64,000 bases of DNA from Xenorhabdus bovienii SS-2004 (GTDB lineage: Bacteria > Pseudomonadota > Gammaproteobacteria > Enterobacterales > Enterobacteriaceae): assembly GCF_000027225.1 (NCBI RefSeq), contig NC_013892.1:3658001-3722000 (forward strand). The letters are read 5' to 3'. The notes under the pieces were generated by a model. That model saw nothing but the letters and a program-made list of their open reading frames with translations. It was not told where the DNA came from and searched no databases. Numbering within the stretch: position 1 is the stretch's first letter; each line of letters opens with the position of its first letter. Shown piece after piece: positions 8,014 to 17,700 of this stretch. The translations under genes and the position numbers were made by a program.

Positions 8014-8403
8014 ATGAAAAAAATATTAATTGTTTTTATTTTTTTACTTTATGGTTGTGGTAATCCAACGCCAAAAGTTTTACCAAAATCAGAGTTTCTT
8101 CCTGATGCAGTGATAAATGAACCATATCAGGCATCAATTACCATCACAGGAGGTGCATTGAATGAAAAAAGCGTTTGGGTAAAAATTCATCCTACTGGCT
8201 CAGGACTAACATGGAATCCAAAAGATAGTTCTTTCCTATGGGGTGGAAAAAAAGAAATAAGAAAAGATTACCATCATATAAATATAACAGGTACCCCAAA
8301 GAAGATAGAATTGATAAAAATTGAAATAGTAGGGTTTACTTTAGGTACAATGTACGCAGGGAAAGAGTTCAATAAAAATTATACTATAAAAGTAAGGGAA
8401 TAA
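8014..8403 (+). CDS. Small exported lipoprotein, candidate immunity protein
   Basis: 129 residues. A short signal with a lipobox (FIFLLYGC) predicts acylation at Cys15 and membrane anchoring. The rest (INEPYQASITITGGALNEK onwards) looks like a small beta-sandwich with no family I can name. It starts 1 bp after the stop of the broken effector candidate, implying co-translation. A periplasmic lipoprotein is a plausible neutraliser of a toxin acting in the periplasm. This role is inference from position only. Confidence 0.6.
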   Translation: MKKILIVFIFLLYGCGNPTPKVLPKSEFLPDAVINEPYQASITITGGALNEKSVWVKIHPTGSGLTWNPKDSSFLWGGKKEIRKDYHHINITGTPKKIELIKIEIVGFTLGTMYAGKEFNKNYTIKVRE

Positions 8404-8416
8404 TTGTCACTATAAG

Positions 8417-8444
8417 AATGGCGATTTAATTCGCCATTTTTTAT
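8417..8444 (+). terminator. Rho-independent terminator after the lipoprotein gene
   Basis: Stem AATGGCGA/TCGCCATT with a 6-base loop, followed by a T-run. Confidence 0.8.
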
Positions 8445-8532
8445 ACTTTCTCAACATAATCAGGATTCTTTCTTATTATTTTTCATGGTGCTAAAAACTT
8501 TTTTTGCAAAAATAAATTAACTACAAAATACC

Positions 8533-8702
8533 ATGAAAAAATTACTCGAACTACGTCATACGTCAACAAAAATCCGATTTACCCCATCAAATGCACTCGC
8601 TTCTCACCAAAGCGAAAAACGAAAAACGTTCACTCACCAGCGATGAGGCCAAAGAGTTCGACGAACTGCGCAGCCAGTCCGACACGCTGAATACGGAAGG
8701 CA
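8533..8702 (+). pseudogene. Phage major capsid protein, N-terminal fragment (frameshifted)
   Basis: Starts MKKLLELRHT. After a frameshift it reads RQQKSDLPHQMHSLLTKAK and then EKRSLTSDEAKEFDELRSQ. This is the coiled-coil scaffolding-like N-terminus typical of HK97-type capsid proteins. It ends abruptly where portal-protein sequence begins. Confidence 0.65.
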
Positions 8703-9146
8703 CTGGAAGCCCTCGAACGTTATAAAGGTGCGCGTAATGCCGGAAAAAAGCCGATCCTTGAAGGTGCGATGGAATACCAGCAGTTAGGCATGAGTAACCA
8801 AGATGCCGAATGGCTGGTCTCCCGCCGTTTTACCATTGATGATATCGCCCGCATGTTCAATGTCAGCCCGATCTTTTTGCAAGAATATTCAAACAGCACT
8901 TACAGTAATTTTAGCGAAGCGTCTCGCGCTTTTCTGACTATCACCATGCGCCCGTGGCTTGCCAACTTTGAACAACAAATCAAGGCCGCCTTGCTGATGA
9001 CTTTGCCGAAGCGGGGGATTCGTTATCAGGTGGAATTTGATACTGCCGACTTACTGCGTGCCAATCCGAAAGAACGTTTTCAAAGTTATGAGACGGCGAT
9101 TAAATCCGACGTCATGACGACACCCGGTAGTGCTAATCCTGTCTGA
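8703..9146 (+). pseudogene. Phage portal protein, C-terminal fragment (HK97 family)
   Basis: The frame reads ALEALERYKGARNAGKKPIL, then MEYQQLGMSNQDAEWLVSRR, FTIDDIARMFNVSP, TYSNFSEASRAFLTITMRPW and a stop at 9146. This is the conserved C-terminal half of HK97-family portal proteins. The N-terminal half is absent. It is joined directly to capsid N-terminal sequence, although portal normally precedes capsid in these phages. An internal rearrangement or deletion has therefore occurred. Confidence 0.75.
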
Positions 9147-9187
9147 ATCGCCACCATCAATTTTAATTAATGGAAGGGGTAGCAGGA

Positions 9188-9443
9188 ATGAATAACGTTA
9201 GAAATGACTGGCATCAAGCCGATATTATTGCTGCATTACGTAAGCGTGGTACAACCTTAGCAGCTGTTTCTCGTGAAGCAGGACTCACTGGCAAATGCTC
9301 TCAGCAGACCGTGGCCGAAAGGCGAATGGATAATTGCTAACTATCTCGAAATACATCCCTCTGAAATCTGGCCTAGCCGTTATTTTGATTCTTATACCGG
9401 AGAATTATTAGAAAGGAAAGTTCGCGATAAATCATCAAAATAA
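9188..9443 (+). pseudogene. Ner/Nlp (SfsB)-type DNA-binding regulator, frameshifted
   Basis: An ATG behind an AAGGGG/AGGA ribosome-binding stretch starts MNNVRNDWHQADIIAALRKR…VSREAGL. The frame then shifts to NALSRPWPKGEWIIANYLE, followed by HPSEIWPSRYFD, ending at 9443. This is the winged-helix layout of Mu Ner and E. coli Nlp/SfsB. About a dozen bases seem deleted around the serines of the recognition helix. In E. coli sfsB sits next to murA. Here the only such sequence is this broken copy inside phage debris. Confidence 0.75.
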
Positions 9444-9775
9444 TCATTCTAATGCCAGAAAAACATCAGGGAAATAGTCACCTCATTTCATTGCTCACAG
9501 AATATTATTGGCGTTGATGGGGTGACACTATCGGTGATATTATTACGAAAAGGTCAGATGATAACCGTTACAGGGAACTCTTCTGATTGGTAGAAATATA
9601 GTTAGCCGTCACTTCAGCTTCTCAATAACTTTCGACGAAATGCTTCGCAACCCTCTATTGCTATGAATACGCTTCGATTTTAAACATCTTCATTTTTCTT
9701 TCTGGTACTTATGCTTTGCAACGTGTCTTTATGTTGAGGAATTTTTGGTGGGGTAATCGGTGGGGTAATCCTAAA
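9444..9775. other. Phage-scar non-coding region with a 12-bp tandem repeat
   Basis: No gene I can support. Short open stretches are present but none is recognisable. The sequence ggtggggtaatc occurs twice in tandem at 9747–9758 and 9759–9770, just before the fis terminator. It could be a relic of a prophage attachment site, but there is no second copy in the window. Confidence 0.45.
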
Positions 9776-9815
9776 CAAAAAAAGCACTTCCCCTAAAAGA
9801 GAAAGTGCTTTTATA
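9775..9815 (-). terminator. fis operon terminator
   Basis: Stem AAAAGCACTT/AAGTGCTTTT with a run of T on the minus-strand side, 25 bp after the fis stop. Confidence 0.85.
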
Positions 9816-9837
9816 ACAACATGATCTAAGACTAGGA

Positions 9838-10134
9838 TCAGTTCATGCCGTATTTTTTCAGTTTCTTACGCAGAGTACCACGGTTGATTCCCATCATCAG
9901 GGCTGCACGGGTCTGGTTGCCACGGGTGTATTGCATCACCATGTCCAACAGTGGCTGTTCTACTTCAGCCAGTACCAGCTCATACAGGTCATTAACATCT
10001 TGACCGTTCAGTTGAGCAAAATAGTTCTTCAGTGCTTGTTTAACTGAGTCACGTAGAGGTTTTTGAGTTACCTGATCTTGTGAATTTACAGTAGCAACGG
10101 TTAGTACATCAGAATTTACGCGTTGTTCGAACAT
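9838..10134 (-). CDS. fis: DNA-binding protein Fis
   Basis: 98 residues, the exact length of enterobacterial Fis and near-identical to it in the C-terminal half. Residues 1–25 form the beta-hairpin arms. The rest is helical and ends in a helix-turn-helix ([20 protein letters not shown], about 73–92). Fis is a nucleoid protein that bends DNA, activates rRNA/tRNA promoters and assists recombination. It follows dusB by 7 bp, in the conserved dusB-fis operon, and is expected to peak on growth upshift from the stringent-type promoter upstream of dusB. Confidence 0.98.
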   Translation of the reverse strand: MFEQRVNSDVLTVATVNSQDQVTQKPLRDSVKQALKNYFAQLNGQDVNDLYELVLAEVEQPLLDMVMQYTRGNQTRAALMMGINRGTLRKKLKKYGMN

Positions 10135-10141
10135 AGTTCTG

Positions 10142-11125
10142 TCAGCTCTTTTCTTTATTTACGCAAAAATTTTCGAAGTATGCCTCCAACGCCTCCAGCT
10201 GTTCGCTGGCATCCTCAATGGCGTTGAATGTGCGCCGAAACTGGTCATCAGGAGCATGTTCCTTGAGGTACCAAGATACATGCTTACGTGCAATACGAAC
10301 TCCTTTGCCTTGACCGTAAAAGTCATGCAGTTCTCGTACATGCTCGCTCATTAAATGCTGCACGTCGCCAAGAGGCATCGGTGGCAGCAATTCTCCTGTT
10401 TCCAGATAATGCTGGATTTCCCGAAAGATCCAGGGTCTTCCCTGAGCAGCGCGGCCTATCATCAGGGCATCAGCCCCGGTGTATTCAAGCACTGCTCTGG
10501 CTTTAAGCGGGTCAGTAATGTCGCCATTAGCAATAATTGGAATGGCAACAGTCTGCTTAACTGTCCGAATGTTGTCGTACTCGGCCTCACCATTAAACAG
10601 ACAGGATCGCGTCCTGCCATGTATTGTAAGAGCCTGAATACCGCAACGCTCAGCCAATTGGGCAATTTCTACACAGTTACGCTCTTCCGGTGACCATCCA
10701 GTGCGAATTTTCAGTGTGACAGGTACATCAACTGCATTGACTACCGCAGAAAGGATTGCTTGAACCAATTCCGGGTAACGCAGTAATGCAGAGCCTGCCA
10801 GCTTACGATTCACTTTTTTAGCTGGGCACCCCATATTGATATCAATGATCTGAGCGCCATTGGCAACGTTGATTCTCGCTGCCGCCGCCATCTCATCAGG
10901 ATCACTGCCGGCAATTTGTACAGAACGCACTCCAGATTCGTCGCGATGAACCATACGCAGCCGAGATTTATCTGTCTTCCAAACCTGTGGGTTGGAAGAA
11001 AGCATTTCTGATACTGTCATTCCTGCACCCATGTCATAGCATAGCGATCGAAACGGGCGATCTGTTATGCCAGCCATAGGAGCTGCAATAAGACAGTTTT
11101 TCAACTGGTATTGTCCGATACGCAT
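10142..11125 (-). CDS. dusB: tRNA-dihydrouridine synthase B
   Basis: 327 residues from [10 protein letters not shown]; the open frame extends 7 codons further upstream to a TTG, but this ATG matches the E. coli start. An FMN-binding TIM barrel with [12 protein letters not shown] at the start, [11 protein letters not shown] (catalytic Cys region), [15 protein letters not shown] and ANGDITDP. The enzyme reduces specific uridines of tRNA to dihydrouridine using NADPH. It is the first gene of the dusB-fis operon, so its translation probably influences fis output, as in E. coli. Confidence 0.96.
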   Translation of the reverse strand: MRIGQYQLKNCLIAAPMAGITDRPFRSLCYDMGAGMTVSEMLSSNPQVWKTDKSRLRMVHRDESGVRSVQIAGSDPDEMAAAARINVANGAQIIDINMGCPAKKVNRKLAGSALLRYPELVQAILSAVVNAVDVPVTLKIRTGWSPEERNCVEIAQLAERCGIQALTIHGRTRSCLFNGEAEYDNIRTVKQTVAIPIIANGDITDPLKARAVLEYTGADALMIGRAAQGRPWIFREIQHYLETGELLPPMPLGDVQHLMSEHVRELHDFYGQGKGVRIARKHVSWYLKEHAPDDQFRRTFNAIEDASEQLEALEAYFENFCVNKEKS

Positions 11126-11161
11126 AGGCGAAGAAAGAGTGGCCAACTGTGATTAACTAAG

Positions 11162-11197
11162 GGCGCGTATATTACGCATTTTTCACAAGATATGAAA
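11162..11197 (-). promoter_or_regulatory. dusB-fis promoter with GC-rich discriminator
   Basis: On the minus strand TTTCAT (-35, 11197–11192) and TAATAT (-10, 11174–11169) are separated by 17 bp. They are followed by ACGCGCCCTT. This is the layout of the E. coli fis promoter, whose GC-rich discriminator makes it sensitive to ppGpp and supercoiling. The AT-rich DNA upstream (to about 11300) would carry Fis sites; I did not map them individually. Confidence 0.75.
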
Positions 11198-11413
11198 GGC
11201 CAAACTTTGAGCGAATCGATATTTATAACGGAATTTTTCCAGTTGATTTTTTTAAAGTTTGTTAATTACTCTTAAATAACATCAAGTTAGATATTATTTA
11301 AGAAATTTATCGTTACCTGTATTTATCATGATGAAGAGCGCGGATTACCACCAATTAACCCCCTAGGTGATCATTTTAGTGGATAATCTCGTTTTTCAAT
11401 AGGCATCAAGTGA

Positions 11414-12295
11414 TTATTTTTTAATCCCAGTAATGCGGCACCACTCTTCCTGTTCTGCAATCGGATCGATAATAAATTCATTGTTATAGGCTTGGACAAC
11501 GCCTTCTGCCTGACTTGCCAATACGCCAGACAAACCCAAGAATCCACCAGATTTAGGCAGTGAGCCAATGATCGGCGCGAGTTCACGCAATGGGCCAGCC
11601 AAAATATTGGCAATGACGATATCACACTTGAGGTCTGCTGGCTGATTTTTCGACAAATAGAGTGTTAGTTGTGCAGATACACCGTTGCGTTCCGCATTAT
11701 CCCGGCTTGCCTGAATCGCCTGTGGATCGATATCAATGCCGATGGCCTGTTTTGCCCCGAGTTTCAGGGCGGCGATAGCCAAAATGCCAGAGCCGCAGCC
11801 GAAGTCGATAACCGTTTTTCCTGTCAGGTCAAGGCCGTCCAGCCATTGCAGGCACAGGGAAGTCGTTGGGTGAGTACCGGTGCCAAATGCCAGACCTGGA
11901 TCAAGCATCACATTGACGGCATCCGGTTCTGGCACTTCTCGCCAGCTTGGGCAAATCCACAAGCGGTTGCCGAAACACATGGGATGGAAGTTATCCATCC
12001 ATTCACGTTCCCAATCTTTATCTTCCAACTGCTCGATTTTATGAAGGAACCCTTTGCCAAGCTGTGGAACCTGCTCCAGTTGGCCGACTACGGCTTTCAT
12101 ATCCATTTCTGCATCATACAACCCGATAACATCGGTATCGCCCCATAAGCGGGTTTCTCCCGGCAGAGGCTCAAAAATCGGTGTATCGTGGCTGTCCTGA
12201 AAGGTTACTGACACCGCGCCGCTTTCCATCAACTCGTCACCGAGGGCTTCGGCCTGTTGTCCCGTGGTGTTTAATCTTAATTGTATCCAAGGCAT
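11414..12295 (-). CDS. prmA: Ribosomal protein L11 methyltransferase
   Basis: 293 residues from [11 protein letters not shown], behind AAAGAGAA; an upstream in-frame ATG adds 8 residues but lacks support. It has an N-terminal L11-recognition domain and a linker. The class I SAM-binding domain has [17 protein letters not shown] and [20 protein letters not shown], then IANILAGPL as the NPP-like motif. It trimethylates amino groups on L11. It is downstream of panF in the conserved yhdT-panF-prmA order. Confidence 0.97.
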   Translation of the reverse strand: MPWIQLRLNTTGQQAEALGDELMESGAVSVTFQDSHDTPIFEPLPGETRLWGDTDVIGLYDAEMDMKAVVGQLEQVPQLGKGFLHKIEQLEDKDWEREWMDNFHPMCFGNRLWICPSWREVPEPDAVNVMLDPGLAFGTGTHPTTSLCLQWLDGLDLTGKTVIDFGCGSGILAIAALKLGAKQAIGIDIDPQAIQASRDNAERNGVSAQLTLYLSKNQPADLKCDIVIANILAGPLRELAPIIGSLPKSGGFLGLSGVLASQAEGVVQAYNNEFIIDPIAEQEEWCRITGIKK

Positions 12296-12348
12296 AAAAA
12301 TTCTCTTTCTGTGAATCATTTTCTTATGGAAATGAAATTATATCGCCG

Positions 12349-13794
12349 CTATTGAGATGCGGCGATCTGTTGGTATTTACGGCTGCCAATCATATTCCCT
12401 ATCCCGAAGGCCAGTAAACTGAATAACAACGATGGTACTATCGGATGGAAGCCAAAAATCTGGATATTGAAACTGGCCAGCAATGTATAGCTAGTCGCAC
12501 CGATGAGCATTGAGCCAATGGCACCATATGCATTAGCTTTTTCCCAGTATAGCCCCAGCACCAGTGGCCAAAGGAATACCGCTTGCAACCCGCCAAACGC
12601 CAGTAAATTCAGCCAAATAAGCATTTCAGGTGGGCGCCATGCGGCCAGCAGCAGCAGCATCCCCAAAAATAGAGTGGAGTAGCTGGAAATGCGAGAAAGT
12701 TTTTTCTCTTGTCTGATTTGCTGGGGGAACAGATTTAAATAGAGATCTTTGACGATAGTAGCCGAAGATTGCAGCAATTGGGCATTAATTGTTGACATAA
12801 TCGCGGCCATCGGTGCCGCCAGAAAAATACCCGCAGCGACAGGCGGCAGTACGGTGATCATCAAAGTTGGGATCACTTGGTCCGGGATGGTCAGATCAGG
12901 AATAATCGCTCTTCCCAAAGCCCCCGCAAGGTGCATACCGAACATCAGGATTGCCATCACGATAGTACCGATGATAATACCGCGATGGACAGCTTTGCTG
13001 TCCCGATAGGAAATACAGCGAACAGCGGTATGTGGCAGCCCTATAACACCAAAGCAGACAAGTACCCAGAAAGACGTCATAAATGGCCCTGTAAGGATGT
13101 TATCAGCACCGTGGGGTGAAACCAGATTGGGATCAATGGCGCGCAGTGTGGCAATAGCTTCTGACAAGCCCCCGGCTTTGTAGATGATACCTGCCAGCAA
13201 TAATACCGTTCCCAGCAGCATGACCAGCCCCTGTAAGGCATCGTTGAGGACACTGGCTCTGAACCCGCCAAATGCCGTGTAAAGCGCGATTGAAATGCCA
13301 AAAATCAGCAATCCGGTATCGTAGGGGATACCTGCGGCTGTTTCCAGCAAACGAGCACCGCCAACAAATTGTACGGTCATCGCCCCGACAAAGGCGACCA
13401 GCAGGCTCAGGCTGGCAAACCAGACCAGAAAACGGCTCTGATAGCGGGCATACAGCATGTCGTTCAAGGTGACGGCGTTGTAGCGACGGGCGAGGATGGC
13501 AAATTTTTTCCCCAGCACGCCGAGGGAGAGCCATATCGCGGGCAATTGGATCAGGGACAGCAGAACCCAGCCGATACCGTACTTATAAGCTGCACCGGGG
13601 CCGCCAATGAAGGAACTGGCGCTGATGTAGGTTGCCGTGATGGTCATGGCGAGTACAAAACCGCCCATTGAGCGATTGCCGAGAAAATACTCATTCAAAA
13701 ATTCGCCTGTTTGACGGCGACGGTAAGCATAGATTGACAGCAGGAAAACCAACGCCAAATACCCTACCAGAGGTAAGATCACTTCAGTTTGCAT
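12349..13794 (-). CDS. panF: Sodium/pantothenate symporter
   Basis: 481 residues starting MQTEVILPLVGYLALVF; the GGAGG is 6 bp before this ATG, while another ATG 6 bp upstream would abut it. It is a member of the SSS (sodium:solute symporter) family with about 12–13 transmembrane helices. Motifs include ATYISASSFIGGPGAAY and TAFGGFRASVLNDALQG. It imports pantothenate, the precursor of coenzyme A. It overlaps the yhdT end by 11 bp, indicating translational coupling. Confidence 0.97.
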   Translation of the reverse strand: MQTEVILPLVGYLALVFLLSIYAYRRRQTGEFLNEYFLGNRSMGGFVLAMTITATYISASSFIGGPGAAYKYGIGWVLLSLIQLPAIWLSLGVLGKKFAILARRYNAVTLNDMLYARYQSRFLVWFASLSLLVAFVGAMTVQFVGGARLLETAAGIPYDTGLLIFGISIALYTAFGGFRASVLNDALQGLVMLLGTVLLLAGIIYKAGGLSEAIATLRAIDPNLVSPHGADNILTGPFMTSFWVLVCFGVIGLPHTAVRCISYRDSKAVHRGIIIGTIVMAILMFGMHLAGALGRAIIPDLTIPDQVIPTLMITVLPPVAAGIFLAAPMAAIMSTINAQLLQSSATIVKDLYLNLFPQQIRQEKKLSRISSYSTLFLGMLLLLAAWRPPEMLIWLNLLAFGGLQAVFLWPLVLGLYWEKANAYGAIGSMLIGATSYTLLASFNIQIFGFHPIVPSLLFSLLAFGIGNMIGSRKYQQIAASQ

Positions 13795-14026
13795 TATCAT
13801 CCTCCAATGGAACTTCTTTGAATATAAACTTCACCATCAACCAGCAGAGGATGATAAATAAGGCTGGGAGCAGCAGGCAAGCCAGTTCAAACCAGCGGGG
13901 TAATCCAGTTAAGCCGATGGCATCACTGGGTAAATAGGCACACAGTAACCAACCAACAAGATAAGCCAACGCCAGGGATACTGCCCAGCGCGCTTCTTTG
14001 TGGGATTGAACAAATCGTCTGTCCAT
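13784..14026 (-). CDS. yhdT: YhdT family small membrane protein
   Basis: 80 residues with two predicted membrane helices (LALAYLVGWLLCAYL and LACLLLPALFIILCWLMV) and an acidic C-terminus (VPLEDDNAN). It matches E. coli YhdT in length and ends. Its function is unknown. It is always found just before panF and may be an accessory to the symporter. Confidence 0.9.
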   Translation of the reverse strand: MDRRFVQSHKEARWAVSLALAYLVGWLLCAYLPSDAIGLTGLPRWFELACLLLPALFIILCWLMVKFIFKEVPLEDDNAN

Positions 14027-14768
14027 CCGTTCTCCGGGTAACTTCTATGAAACAATATGAGGAGAATTGTACGGTAATGTACAGATTTATTCAGGAGAAA
14101 AATGTGCCGTGAAAAATCAGAGTAAAAATCAAAAAAAATGTTTTAATTTTCAACAAAATAATATTTTATTGAAATCAGTATTTATTTTGTCTTTTTGTTA
14201 ACAATGGTGGAATGAATTTAATTATTGATAATAAAAAGATTTAGTTTTAAATGTAAAAAAGCGTTTTTTATTAATTATGGGTTTTTATGAGTGCTTTTTT
14301 TTCCATTTTTTGCCAAGGATTGAAACGAAAAACAGATTACATTTTGACGAGAAATGTTAACTCAAAATCGCTATTTTGATAAGAAATGATGAAAGTTTTA
14401 TTGTTTAATTTGTTTTTAATTTATTGATTTTTTTAATTAAATTAAAATTTATTTTGGAGAAATATAATTGTTTTTATTTTTCTCTGGAATGTCATTTGAT
14501 TTTTATTTGGTTTTTAATTAAAAGTGATGGAGAAGGTTTTTTTATATTTTGGCAACTTTTCATTATTTAGCTGAATTATTTTTCGTGTTAGAAAGTTTGA
14601 TAAGTCTTTTATCTTGCCTATTAAATGACTTGACCATCATTGATGGAAAAATTATCTGGTTCATCTGACTTCATTTAAAGTCTATTAGATTATAGAAAAT
14701 AGGCGTGAATGTTATCAACGCATGACATTGCTTGAGGTCAATAGTGTTAATTTCAAGGGTTGGTAAAC
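14027..14768. other. Long AT-rich divergent intergenic region
   Basis: 742 bp with very high A+T and no supportable gene. It separates the divergent yhdT and inverse autotransporter genes and must hold both promoters. The length and base composition would suit H-NS-type silencing of the autotransporter; that is inference. An AAGGG ribosome-binding site is at 14755–14759. Confidence 0.6.
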
Positions 14769-17700
14769 ATGCTAAAAGAACAAAACAGGCAGCGGACAGA
14801 TAAACAACGTCATCGGATTAAGCTGGTGGCTTGGGTGAATATTTTTTCCCAGGTTGTATTTCTGATGGCGGGTACTTTTACTCCTGTGCTGGCGGCTGCC
14901 AAAACGCATCCGGTTGCACAGGAAGATCGTTCCCTCAGCAAACCGATGACGAAACTGGAAGGGGGGGGTGAAACTGACCTCACAAAACCGCTCTCCAGTA
15001 AAGCGTTGGCGGATCGTTTGAGGCAAATTTCCGCCACTGAACCTTCTGAAAATACCACTGAACGCTGGCTGGCGAATGCAGCTTCCCATGCGGCGGGGAT
15101 GCTGAAAAACAACAATATTGTGGACAGCGCTAAACGTCAATTACACGGTCTGGCCGTCAATGAAGCCAATCAGGCTGTGCAAAACTGGCTGCAACGCTAT
15201 GGCACGATCAAATTGCAGGCTAATGTGGATGATCGTGGGCGCTTAGAAGGCAGTCAGTTTGATATGTTATTACCGCTCTATGATCGCGAAAAACAGATGG
15301 CCTTTACCCAGTTTGGTCTGCGTCGTATTGACAACCGTACTACCGTCAATGTTGGTCTGGGGCAACGTCATTTTCTTAATACCGGCATGTTTGGCTATAA
15401 CGCTTTCGTTGACCATGACATTACCCGTGATCATACTCGTTTCGGCATTGGTACCGAGTACGCCCGTGATTTTATGAAATTCGGGGCGAATGGCTATTTC
15501 CGGGCTAGTAGCTGGAAAGATGGCCAAAAAATGAAAGATTACGAAGAACGTCCGGCCAATGGTTTTGATTTGCGTGCAGAAGGTTACATTCCTGCCTATC
15601 CGCAATTAGGGGGTAAGCTGATCTATGAGCAATATTTTGGTGATGAGGTTGGCCTGCTGAGTGAAGAACGTCGACAAAAAAATCCGTCCGTTTTTACTGT
15701 GGGTGCCAGCTATACCCCGATCCCGCTGGTGACATTGGGCATTGACCGTAAACAAAGTGCGCAGGGCCACGGTGAAACTCTGGTTAATTTTGGCCTGAAC
15801 TATGTACTTGGGACGCCGTGGTCAAAACAGATTGACCCGGATGCGGTAGCCTTTAAACGTAGTTTGCAAGGTGGGCGTTATGATTTGGTCGAACGTAATA
15901 ATCAAATCGTACTGGAATACCGGAAAAAAGAGCTGATACGCCTGAGGATGGAAAAACAGATTAGCGGGCACGGCGGACAAGTCATGTCGTTGAATGTTAA
16001 TGTCAGTAGTAAATATGGACTGAAAGAAATTGTCTGGGATATGGCAAATCTGGTGGCTGGCGGCGGCAAACTGGAGAAACCGGATACGCCAGTGCGGGGG
16101 GGAGAGCATTATCGGCTGACTTTGCCACCGTTCCATAACAAGGGCAACAATACCTACATCCTGTCCGGGATTGCCTATGACAATCAGGGCAATGCTTCTG
16201 AACGGGCGGAAACACAGATACAGGTGATCTCTTTAGCTATCGATCTTAAAGACTCGGGGTTTGAGCTGCCTCATCAATCAATGGCAGCAGATGGAAAAAC
16301 CCAAACCATACTCCGGTTGAGGCTGATAGGCAACAATGGCAAACCCGTCACTGGTGTCGCAGGTAATATCACGTTCATATCTGATCTCAATAGCCTGAGA
16401 GGCGAAGGTAAAAACCCTATATTGGGCACCGAAGTTAAAGAAGTATCGGAAGGGAGCGGTATTTATGAAGTTACCGCCACGGCTGGCACCAAACCTGGCG
16501 AATGGAAAATCATTGTCACGGTGGATGACAAGCCACTGAAACATGGTACGGAAATTCAGTTTGATGTTGCCAATGCGCCGACAATCAGCGATCTCATCGT
16601 CGCGGGGGTCATAGAACAGAGTAAAAAACTCAGTGCGACCTACCAGTTTAATGCCAATGGGGGTAATGATACAGACCACTCCTTCTTTGCCTGGGGAGCA
16701 GAAAGCACTACCGCAGACAAAGTAACGTCACTAGCCAAAGCGACGGGCATTGAAGAAACCGTACCCCCTCCCAATGAAATCCAGAATGGGATTACGTCCT
16801 CAGGTAACGTGAAAGAAAAAGGTCTTGTACCTGAATACACCATTCCACAGACCGCAGTGGGTAAAGTACTGGAACTGTCAGTACTGGCTTCCAACGCAAT
16901 ACAAATTTCTCACTTCCCCCCAGAAACCGTCGTTCTGCGCAAAGGAATGCAGGGGAATAAGACGACAGGCGGCAATAGCGAAGGCGGAGTCACTAACCCA
17001 GATGCCGCCCCGGTTATTACCAAACTGACGCTGAGTGGTGATTTGGAAGTTGGAAAACGCCTGACAGCCACTTACCAGTTTGACGGTAATAGCGGTAATG
17101 ACACTGATGACTCAAAATATACGTGGCATGATAAGAATGCACTGGTTACTGATGACCAGTTGAAATCTGTACCTGCCGTCAGTAAGGATAGTAAGACGAA
17201 AACGGGGACATTAACTCGGGATCTGAAACAAGAAGATGCTGGTAAAATGTTGGCGATTTCTGTTAAACCGATTAACGGTGAAGGCATAGCGGGTCAACTG
17301 CGTACCGTGGATACCAGCATGAGTGAACAGGACGGTAATAAAACCCTTACTCCTCCGGGAGATAAGCCGGGTAGCATTTTTGATCCGGCAGGCAAGCCTG
17401 CCATCAATGAGCTTAAGCTGGAAGGTATTCTGGAGAAGGGAAAAACACTAACGGCAAAATACGTCTTTGAGTCGGGAGCAGGTGATATAACGGATAAGTC
17501 GGGGTATACATGGTGCCGCAAGCAGTTGAATGGCCAGCCCGATGGCACAACCTGTCAGGCCGGTATTGGCCCCGATAGAGCCGGTCAGGTCAGTGAAGTG
17601 GATTATTTACTGGAGGCTAAAGATGTCAACCGGATCGTGGAATTTTCGATTCGGGCAGAAAATGCTTTGGGCGTGAAAGCGGATGATACCCGGACGATCA

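Noticed and set aside
9747..9770. Prophage attachment site (tandem ggtggggtaatc)
   Set aside because: No second copy at the other side of the phage debris and no integrase or tRNA gene nearby. Recorded as a repeat only.
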